Of a stretch of 64,000 nt of DNA, positions 56,846-64,000 are shown in pieces (the stretch's first letter is position 1; each line of letters starts with the position of its first letter). The DNA is taken from NCBI GenBank assembly GCA_902596045.1, contig CACJSJ010000003.1:19141-83140 (forward strand), given 5' to 3'. The position numbers and the translations under genes are program-made. The DNA comes from an uncultured Pelagibacteraceae bacterium. GTDB taxonomy: Bacteria > Pseudomonadota > Alphaproteobacteria > Pelagibacterales > Pelagibacteraceae. The notes under the pieces are model-generated. The model was given only the letters and a program-made list of their open reading frames with translations, made no database searches and was not told where the DNA came from.

Positions 56846-58315
56846 CTATGGTAAGCAATCCAAATAGGTATCCAGATCCCATTGAGTTGTTGCACCTAAA
56901 AATTTTTCCCACTCATCATTTTTATACCAATGAAATATTTTGTACATTTCATCAGGCATAGCAGATTGAATAACTTTATCTTCAGCTAAACTATCTAAAG
57001 CTTGGCCGAGACTTAAAGGTAATTTTTTAACATCTTTACCTGCTTTTTGAGCTTCATAAATATTTCTTGATTCAGGTTTACCTGGATCAATATTATTAGT
57101 TAAACCATCATCCATAGCTTTAAATAGTGCTGAGCCCATCAAATAAGGATTGTGCATAGAGTCAACAGATCTATATTCAAATCTTCCTGGAGCAGAAACC
57201 CTTAAGCCACAAGTTCTATTTTGATATCCCCAATCAGCGTAGACTGGTGCCCAAAATCCTTGGTCCCATAATCTTCTGTAAGAATTAACTGTTGAAGATC
57301 CAATTGCAGTCAAAGCAGGAAGATGTTTCATTATTCCACCAATTGATTTTAATCCTACTTTACCAGGTAACTGAACATCTTTTGTATCTGGCATAAACGT
57401 ATTTGTTCCACCCTCTACATAACTGAATACTTCATCCATGGCAGGAATAGATTTATGTCCTAATTTATTTACTTTATCTTTTCCACCAGTCCATAATGAC
57501 ATGTTAGTGTGACAACCACTTGCTGAAACTCCCATAAATGGTTTTGTCATAAAACATGCTATTAAATTGAACTCTCTTGCAACTTGAGCACAGATTTGTC
57601 TATAAGTGGATAATCTATCAGCATTTCTTAATACATCATCAAACATCCAGTTTAATTCTAGTTGTCCTGGAGCATCTTCATGATCACCTTGAATCATGTC
57701 AAAGCCCATAGCTCTAGCGTATTCCATAACTTTCATAAATACGGGTCTTAAAGACTCGAATTGATCAATATGATAACAATATGGTTTAGAGAACCCTTTA
57801 CCAGTTGGAGTTCCATCTTCATTTTTTGTCAGCCACATCATTTCAGGCTCTGTTCCAACTCTTAGTTGATAACCATGTTTTTTCTTAAATTCTTCAGCAA
57901 TAATTCTTAAATTACCTCTACAATCAGAAGTTAAATGACCACCAGGATTTTCTCTTTCTTCTCTATTTCTAAAACATGTTACAAATACTCTTGCAACTTT
58001 TTTGTCCCACGGCAATTGACAAAAAGTTTCTGGATCAGGAATACCTACAAGCTCTTTAGCCTCTGGTCCATAACCAATATAATTATTATGTCGATCTAAA
58101 AATAAGTTTGCAGTTGCACCGTAAACTAATTGAAATCCTTTTTCACAAGTTCTTTCCCAGTGATCTGAAGGAATACCTTTACCAACAACTCTTCCTGTAA
58201 CTGATATAAATTGAAAAAAAATATATTCTACTCCAAGTTCATTAATTTTTGCTCTAACTTGTTTTACTAATTTATCTCTACCAGGTTTTTTTACATGTTT
58301 TTCTAGATCTGTCAT
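56846..58315 (-). CDS. glnT: Glutamine synthetase-like enzyme (GlnT / candidate GmaS), second paralogue
   Basis: RVGTEPEMMW, MIQGDHEDAPGQLELNWMFDD, CFMTKPFMGVSASGCHTNMSLW, RFEYRSVDSMHNPYLMG. Confidence 0.88.
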   Translation of the reverse strand: MTDLEKHVKKPGRDKLVKQVRAKINELGVEYIFFQFISVTGRVVGKGIPSDHWERTCEKGFQLVYGATANLFLDRHNNYIGYGPEAKELVGIPDPETFCQLPWDKKVARVFVTCFRNREERENPGGHLTSDCRGNLRIIAEEFKKKHGYQLRVGTEPEMMWLTKNEDGTPTGKGFSKPYCYHIDQFESLRPVFMKVMEYARAMGFDMIQGDHEDAPGQLELNWMFDDVLRNADRLSTYRQICAQVAREFNLIACFMTKPFMGVSASGCHTNMSLWTGGKDKVNKLGHKSIPAMDEVFSYVEGGTNTFMPDTKDVQLPGKVGLKSIGGIMKHLPALTAIGSSTVNSYRRLWDQGFWAPVYADWGYQNRTCGLRVSAPGRFEYRSVDSMHNPYLMGSALFKAMDDGLTNNIDPGKPESRNIYEAQKAGKDVKKLPLSLGQALDSLAEDKVIQSAMPDEMYKIFHWYKNDEWEKFLGATTQWDLDTYLDCLP

Positions 58316-58382
58316 ATTCCCCCTTTAAGAATTTTAAGATTAAAAAGTAACTGAAAAAAAAACGTCTGTCTACTTAGATCAA

Positions 58383-59711
58383 CTAGCTCCAAGGAAACGG
58401 ACTGTTCGAAGTAGGGTGAAGTTCACCCTTCTCGTATCGGTTGAATCTAAATGGTTTCAACAAATCACTCTCTTGTCCTAAAATTTCTTTTGCAACTAAC
58501 TCACCAACACCAATCATTTTGTAACCATGATTAGCATCAGCAATCATATAAACATTTTCTAAAAATCTATCAAAAATTGGAAACGAGTCAGGCGTCATAC
58601 ATCCCAAACCACCTGAAGGACCTTTTCTATATAAATCAGACTTTCCTTCAAATCTTTTTTGACAATGAGCTAAAGCAGAACACCACATATCATTAAATGC
58701 TTCGGTTGTTTGAAATTCTGGTGAATCAATTCCGTAAGGATCCACATTTACCTCATCAAAATGTTTATCTACGATGTATGGTGAAGTACCGCCTTGAACA
58801 CCTAAACCCTCAATATCTGGCTTATAATAAATACCCCAAATTTTGTCAGTAATTAATTTTTTTGTTTTGTCAGAATATAACGGAGCAGTAGAGTCAACAT
58901 GAATTACAGGTGGAGCTTTACCATTATTCATTTTTAAAAAATCTGGCTCCACACCTATTACACCTTCTTGCAACATCCAATACGTCCACATATCTGTTGT
59001 ATGCATTTTACCGTCTTTACCCTTTATATTTGCAGTTTTTGGAAGCTCAAGCATATTCCAAAAATCTCTAGCCCATGGTCCTGCACCAATAACTACTTGT
59101 TCACAATCTATAGTGCCTTTATCAGTTTCTACACCTGTAACTGCTTTACTATTACTACCTCTTTTAAATCCATTTACTTTAACACCTTTAATTACCTGAA
59201 CACCATTTGAAGTAGATTTATTTTCAAGTGCTTTAATAGAATCTTTATTAAACGCGTAGCCACCTTTTTTTTCATGAAGCACTGAAGTAATACCTTGAGC
59301 TTGCCAATCGTCAAACATCCCTTTCATATAATTCATGCAATCTTTTTCACCTTCGATAAATTCTGAGTCGTAGCCAATTGCTTTTTGTTGCTCAAAAATT
59401 GTTGCAACATCTTCGTGCATTACTTCCGGCGATATTTGCAAATAACCTACGGCATTGTATTTAAATGCTTTAGGGTCGCTTTCCCAAACTGAAACTGAAT
59501 GAGCCATTAACTCTCTCATTGCTGGCTGAAAATAATTATTTCTTATTACACCACAAGCTATTCCACTTGCACCTGCAGCAGTATCTTTTTTTTCTAATAC
59601 TACTATGTCTCCAGGATTTTTGTATGTTTCAGATAATTTCCAAGCCGTACTTAAACCGTGAATTCCCCCACCAATTATTACTACTTTTGCTTTAGACGGC
59701 AATTTTGACAT
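58383..59711 (-). CDS. FAD-dependent DAO-family oxidoreductase (sarcosine oxidase beta / SoxB-like)
   Basis: KVVIIGGGIHGLSTAWKLSETY FAD motif; AAGASGIACGVIRNNY; DRFLENVYMIADANHGYKMIGVGELVAKEI. Confidence 0.88.
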   Translation of the reverse strand: MSKLPSKAKVVIIGGGIHGLSTAWKLSETYKNPGDIVVLEKKDTAAGASGIACGVIRNNYFQPAMRELMAHSVSVWESDPKAFKYNAVGYLQISPEVMHEDVATIFEQQKAIGYDSEFIEGEKDCMNYMKGMFDDWQAQGITSVLHEKKGGYAFNKDSIKALENKSTSNGVQVIKGVKVNGFKRGSNSKAVTGVETDKGTIDCEQVVIGAGPWARDFWNMLELPKTANIKGKDGKMHTTDMWTYWMLQEGVIGVEPDFLKMNNGKAPPVIHVDSTAPLYSDKTKKLITDKIWGIYYKPDIEGLGVQGGTSPYIVDKHFDEVNVDPYGIDSPEFQTTEAFNDMWCSALAHCQKRFEGKSDLYRKGPSGGLGCMTPDSFPIFDRFLENVYMIADANHGYKMIGVGELVAKEILGQESDLLKPFRFNRYEKGELHPTSNSPFPWS

Positions 59712-59869
59712 AATTTAATAATTTAAGTGAATCTGTAACAAAAGGTAAAATTCTTTTAAAGTTTATTTTTTACTACTATAAACTATATATATAAATAATA
59801 CGTTAATTGTATTAATTTAAGAATAATTATACTAATTTAAGAATTTAACAAAAAATTATAATATCCCTT

Positions 59870-60808
59870 ATGAGTTTTAAATATTACAAACCTGCAAGAT
59901 CTAGATTACAAAGAAGCGAACTGGCTGTTCCTGGCTCTTCACCTGAAATGTTTGAAAAAGCTTTAAATTCTAAAGCAGATTATATTTTCCTAGATTTAGA
60001 AGATGCAGTTTCTCCAATGGATAAAGTTACAGCTCGCCAAAATGTTATCAAAGCATTGAAAGATATTAACTGGAGAGAAAAAGGAAAAACTATATCAGTA
60101 AGAATTAATAGTCCTGATACTCATTATATGTATAGAGATTTGGTTGACATAGTTGAACAGGTGGGAGAAAGATTAGATACAATTCTTTTACCTAAGGCTG
60201 GAACTGCAAGTGATGTTTACATGATTGATTGTTTATTAACACAAATAGAAACAAATAAAAAATTTAAAAATAAAATAGGTATTGAATGCTTAATTGAAAC
60301 AGCATTAGGCATGTCTAATATAAAAGAGATTGCTAAATCTAGCGAAAGATTAGAAGCTTTGCATTTTGGCGTTGCCGATTATGCTGCAAGTTTAAGGGCT
60401 CGAACTGTGGTAATAGGTGGACTCAATCCTGATTATCCTGGTGATCAATGGCATCATGGACTGTCTCAACTAGTTATGACTTGCAGAGCTTATGGTTTAA
60501 GAGCGATTGATGGTCCTTTTGGTGATTTTAATGATCCTGATGCTTATATTGATGCAGCAAAAAGAGGAGCTGCAATTGGTATAGAGGGTAAATGGGCAAT
60601 TCATCCATCACAAATTGAACTCGCAAATAAAGTTTTTTCTCCACCATCATCAGAAGTTACTAAAGCAAAAAGAATTTTAGAGGAACTTGATAAGGCTGCA
60701 AAAGCTGGAAAAGGCGCTGCTCAATTAGATGGTAGAATGATAGACGCTGCTTCAGCAAGAATGGCTGAGAACATTGTTAATATTGATAAACAAATAAATA
60801 AAAAATAA
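59870..60808 (+). CDS. mcl: L-malyl-CoA/beta-methylmalyl-CoA lyase (HpcH/HpaI family)
   Basis: SRLQRSELAVPGSSPEMFEKALNSKADYIFLDLEDAVSPMDK...NSPDTHYMYRDLVDIVE...LHFGVADYAASLRAR...GIEGKWAIHPSQIELAN. Confidence 0.92.
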   Translation: MSFKYYKPARSRLQRSELAVPGSSPEMFEKALNSKADYIFLDLEDAVSPMDKVTARQNVIKALKDINWREKGKTISVRINSPDTHYMYRDLVDIVEQVGERLDTILLPKAGTASDVYMIDCLLTQIETNKKFKNKIGIECLIETALGMSNIKEIAKSSERLEALHFGVADYAASLRARTVVIGGLNPDYPGDQWHHGLSQLVMTCRAYGLRAIDGPFGDFNDPDAYIDAAKRGAAIGIEGKWAIHPSQIELANKVFSPPSSEVTKAKRILEELDKAAKAGKGAAQLDGRMIDAASARMAENIVNIDKQINKK

Positions 60809-60810
60809 AT

Positions 60811-61974
60811 ATGGATATACACGAATATCAAGCAAAGGAAATATTGTCTAGTTTTGGTGTTTCAGTTCCAAGAGGTGGAATTGTTTATAGTCCTGAGACA
60901 GCAGAAAATAAAGCGAGAGAAATTGGTGGTTCAAAATGGGTAGTAAAAGCACAAATACATTCAGGCGCAAGAGGTAAAGCAGGTGGGGTAATTGTTTGCA
61001 ATACACCTTTAGAAGTTGCTCAAGCAACAGACAAACTTTTAGGAAAAAAATTAGTCACAAATCAAACTGGCCCTGAAGGAAAAATAGTTAATAGAATTTA
61101 TATTGAGGAAGCGACTGACATTGATAAAGAATTATATTTAGGATTAGTTTTTGATAGAAGTTCAGAAAGTATAATGGTTGTAGCCTCTACAGAAGGAGGG
61201 ATGAGTGTTGAAGAAATTGCTAAAGAAAAACCAGATTCAATTATTAGATCTAAAATTGAAGTTGCAGTTGGTATACAAAGTTTTCAAGCAAGAGAATTGG
61301 CATTTGGACTAGGTATTGAACCAGAATTAATAAGAAGAGCCTCAGAAACTATTGTTGGATGTGCTAAAGCTTTTAGTGAGTTAGATGCCACTATGGTTGA
61401 AGTAAATCCGTTGGTAATTTCAAAACAAAAACAAATCTTAGCACTAGATTGTAAAATGAGTTTCGATAATAACGCAATGTTCAGGAGAGATAAAGTATCT
61501 GAACTAAGAGATAAGACCCAAGAAGATGAGAAAGAAGTTTATGCATCTGATAGAGGTCTAAATTATGTAAGCTTAGATGGAAATATTGGAAATATTATTA
61601 ATGGTGCTGGATTAGCAATGGCATCTATGGATATGATTAAATTAGCGGGAGGAGAACCAGCTAATTTTCTAGATGTGGGTGGAGGAGCAACACCTGAAAA
61701 AATAGTAAAAGCTTTTAAGTTAATCACGATGGATAAGAAAGTAAAAGTAATTTTAGTTAATATTTTTGCTGGAATAAACAGATGCGACTGGGTTGCAGAA
61801 GGAATAGTTCAAGCATTAGAAAGAATAGAAATCAAGGTTCCATTAGTAATAAGATTAGCAGGAACAAATGTTGAAAAAGGAAATAAGATTCTTAGGGATA
61901 GCAAATTAAATTATATTGAAGCAAACACTTTAGAGGATGCTGCAAACAAAGCAGTAGCAGCATTAAAAAAATAA
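60811..61974 (+). CDS. mtkA: Malate--CoA ligase (malate thiokinase) beta subunit
   Basis: MDIHEYQAKEILSSFGVSVPRGG...KAQIHSGARGKAGGV...NGAGLAMASMDMIKLAGGEPANFLDVGGGA...NIFAGINRCDWVAEGIV; MtkA-type rather than generic SucC. Confidence 0.9.
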   Translation: MDIHEYQAKEILSSFGVSVPRGGIVYSPETAENKAREIGGSKWVVKAQIHSGARGKAGGVIVCNTPLEVAQATDKLLGKKLVTNQTGPEGKIVNRIYIEEATDIDKELYLGLVFDRSSESIMVVASTEGGMSVEEIAKEKPDSIIRSKIEVAVGIQSFQARELAFGLGIEPELIRRASETIVGCAKAFSELDATMVEVNPLVISKQKQILALDCKMSFDNNAMFRRDKVSELRDKTQEDEKEVYASDRGLNYVSLDGNIGNIINGAGLAMASMDMIKLAGGEPANFLDVGGGATPEKIVKAFKLITMDKKVKVILVNIFAGINRCDWVAEGIVQALERIEIKVPLVIRLAGTNVEKGNKILRDSKLNYIEANTLEDAANKAVAALKK

Positions 61975-61975
61975 A

Positions 61976-62869
61976 ATGGCAGTAATAATTGAAAAAAATA
62001 CAAAAATTTTAGTTCAAGGCTTCACGGGAAAAATGGGAACTTTTCATGCAGAAGAAATGATAAAATATGGATCCAATGTTGTTGGTGGGGTTACGCCTGG
62101 TAAAGGAGGTATGAAACATTTGGATAGACCTGTTTTTAACACAGTTAAAGACGCAGTAAGACACACTGGAGCAACAGCATCAATATTATTTGTGCCACCA
62201 GCTTTTGCAGCAGACTCAGCGATGGAAGCAGCAGATGCAGGTATAAAAACTTGTGTAGCTATAGTTGATGGGATTCCATCTCACGACATGATTAGAATAA
62301 AAAGATATATGAGAAGATATTCTAGAGGTGGAAAAATGACATTGGTTGGACCTAATTGTGCTGGAATAATAAGTCCAGGGAAATCAATGTTAGGAATTAT
62401 GCCAGGCCATATTTACAAAGAAGGAAGAGTTGGAATTATAAGCAGATCTGGGACTTTAGGTTATGAAGCTGCAGAACAAATGAAAAACTTAGGTATTGGT
62501 ATTTCGACTAGTGTAGGAATTGGAGGTGATCCAATTAATGGAAGTTCATTTAGAGACATAATCGAAAAATTTGAGACAGATGATGAAACTGATGCAATTT
62601 TAATGATTGGTGAAATTGGTGGACCACAAGAAGTTGCAGCAGGAGAGTTTGCAAAAGAAAATATGAAAAAACCAGTCATAGGATACATCGCAGGTTTAAC
62701 AGCACCAAAGGGAAGGGTAATGGGTCATGCAGGTGCAATAGTATCTGCCTACGGAGAAAGCGCTGTAGAAAAAGTTGAACTTTTAAAAGAGTGTGGAGTA
62801 ACAATATCAAAAAATCCATCAGTAATGGGAGAAACTGTTAAGTCAGTTTTAAATGTTAAAAAAATATAA
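61976..62869 (+). CDS. mtkB: Malate--CoA ligase (malate thiokinase) alpha subunit
   Basis: TKILVQGFTGKMGTFHAEEMIKYGSNVVGGVTPGKGG...MIRIKRYMRRY...VGPNCAGIISPGKSMLGIMPGHIYKEG...SGTLGYEA. Confidence 0.9.
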   Translation: MAVIIEKNTKILVQGFTGKMGTFHAEEMIKYGSNVVGGVTPGKGGMKHLDRPVFNTVKDAVRHTGATASILFVPPAFAADSAMEAADAGIKTCVAIVDGIPSHDMIRIKRYMRRYSRGGKMTLVGPNCAGIISPGKSMLGIMPGHIYKEGRVGIISRSGTLGYEAAEQMKNLGIGISTSVGIGGDPINGSSFRDIIEKFETDDETDAILMIGEIGGPQEVAAGEFAKENMKKPVIGYIAGLTAPKGRVMGHAGAIVSAYGESAVEKVELLKECGVTISKNPSVMGETVKSVLNVKKI

Positions 62870-62906
62870 GAAAATAAGATATCGTTAGATTCAAAGGAAA
62901 ATTTGA

Positions 62907-64000
62907 ATGTTAAAAAGAGATCTTTACTACGAGAGGATACCCACAAAATCTTTAAGAGATGACGTAAGATATTTAGGTAATATTTTAGGAAGGGTTATAA
63001 AAGAACAAGAGGGGGAAAAGTTTTTTGAGATAGTTGAAAAAATAAGAAAATTATCCAAAGCAAATAAAATAAATCCCAATACTAATCAAACAAATCGAAA
63101 AGTAATCAGAGCCATAAAAAACCTAAGTCCAAAAAATACATTCAAATTAACTCGTGCTTTTAAACATTTTATGAATTTTATTAATTTGGCAGAATTAATT
63201 GATGTATCAAGAATTTTAAATGAGTATGAAAATAGTAAAAAGAAATTATCTAATAATAATCTATTTATTGAAGAAATATTTGAGGACCTTTTTAATAATA
63301 AAGATATTTCAGAAAATAAAATTTATGATACTGCAAAAAATTTAAATATAGGAATAGTTTTAACTGCTCATCCGACTGAGGTGAAAAGAAGAACTTTAAT
63401 TCAAAAATACCATAAGATAATTGAAATTCTTGAAGAGAGAGACCTTTTAAAAAATTTTCCTTCAAAAGTAAAAATACTGGATAAAAAACTTTTTGATGAA
63501 TTAACAATAATTTGGAATACAGATGATCTAAAAAGAGTTAAACCATCACCGTTTGATGAAGCAAGATGGGGCCTTGCTATAATTGAAGATAGTCTTTGGG
63601 ATACTATCCCAAAAGTTTATAGAAGATTAAATTCAATTTTTGTTCAGAATATGGATAAAGGATTACCTAAAAATTTTAATCCTATTGAGTTTGGATCATG
63701 GATGGGTGGTGATAGAGACGGCAACCCAAATGTTACTGCGGACGTTACTAGAAAGGTAATTTTATTATCAAGATGGGAAGCTGCCAAATTATATGAAAAG
63801 TCGCTTACAAAAATTATCAGATCTTATTCAATGGAAAAATGTTCTAATAAAATGAAAAATAAAGTAGGCAATTCTTATGAACCCTATAGAGTTTTTTTGA
63901 GACCTCTTAGAGATAAAATGAGGACAACCCACAGAGCCATTGAACAACACTTAGTAAATAATAAACCCTTAAATCAAAAAAAATTATTAAGTTCTCGTGA
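62907..64000 (+). CDS. ppc: Phosphoenolpyruvate carboxylase, N-terminal part (truncated by window end; absent from ORF track)
   Basis: Own translation: MLKRDLYYERIPTKSLRDDVRYLG...IGIVLTAHPTEVKRRTL...FGSWMGGDRDGNPNVTADVTRKV; frame open to window end. Confidence 0.93.
   Translation, partial: MLKRDLYYERIPTKSLRDDVRYLGNILGRVIKEQEGEKFFEIVEKIRKLSKANKINPNTNQTNRKVIRAIKNLSPKNTFKLTRAFKHFMNFINLAELIDVSRILNEYENSKKKLSNNNLFIEEIFEDLFNNKDISENKIYDTAKNLNIGIVLTAHPTEVKRRTLIQKYHKIIEILEERDLLKNFPSKVKILDKKLFDELTIIWNTDDLKRVKPSPFDEARWGLAIIEDSLWDTIPKVYRRLNSIFVQNMDKGLPKNFNPIEFGSWMGGDRDGNPNVTADVTRKVILLSRWEAAKLYEKSLTKIIRSYSMEKCSNKMKNKVGNSYEPYRVFLRPLRDKMRTTHRAIEQHLVNNKPLNQKKLLSSR

Noticed and set aside
61976-62869. Annotation of mtkA/mtkB as succinyl-CoA ligase sucC/sucD
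   Set aside because: Sequence details and the mcl-ppc context fit malate thiokinase better; a separate sucCD elsewhere would confirm this.
1-64000. CRISPR arrays, transposons, prophage or integrated element boundaries
   Set aside because: No spaced direct-repeat arrays, transposase/integrase motifs or tRNA attachment sites were seen; intergenic spacing and composition are uniform.

Overview
The window is a gene-dense, AT-rich (roughly 30% GC by eye), low-spacer chromosomal segment. Gene content and order look like a streamlined marine alphaproteobacterium of the Pelagibacterales/SAR11 type; this is inference from protein families and compactness, and no 16S is present. I found no rRNA, tRNA, CRISPR array, transposase or prophage genes. 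Left half (0-23 kb): mostly housekeeping, with umuDC and recA carrying recognisable SOS-type operators, alaS, icd, psd-pssA, rlmE, a guaB that lacks its CBS module, guaA and panB. Middle (23-41 kb): an accessory catabolic/transport region. It has ALDH, alpha/beta-hydrolase, DUF1185-type and luciferase-like monooxygenase genes, divergent from EutA-like and DoeA-like genes, a Pot-type ABC importer, a FadN-type fusion, agmatinase-family, ALDH and M20 deacetylase genes. Next come acnA, bamB and zapE. Right part (48.7-64 kb): a nitrogen/C1 island. It has a diaminopropionate ammonia-lyase, two glutamine-synthetase-like (GmaS/GlnT) genes, amt with small membrane ORFs, a GlxB/C/D (N-methylglutamate-synthase-like) operon and a DAO-type FAD oxidoreductase. 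These are divergent from mcl-mtkA-mtkB-ppc, the malyl-CoA/PEP carboxylase arm of the serine cycle. The most interesting hypothesis is that this island couples methylated-amine N-demethylation to serine-cycle-type C1/C2 assimilation.
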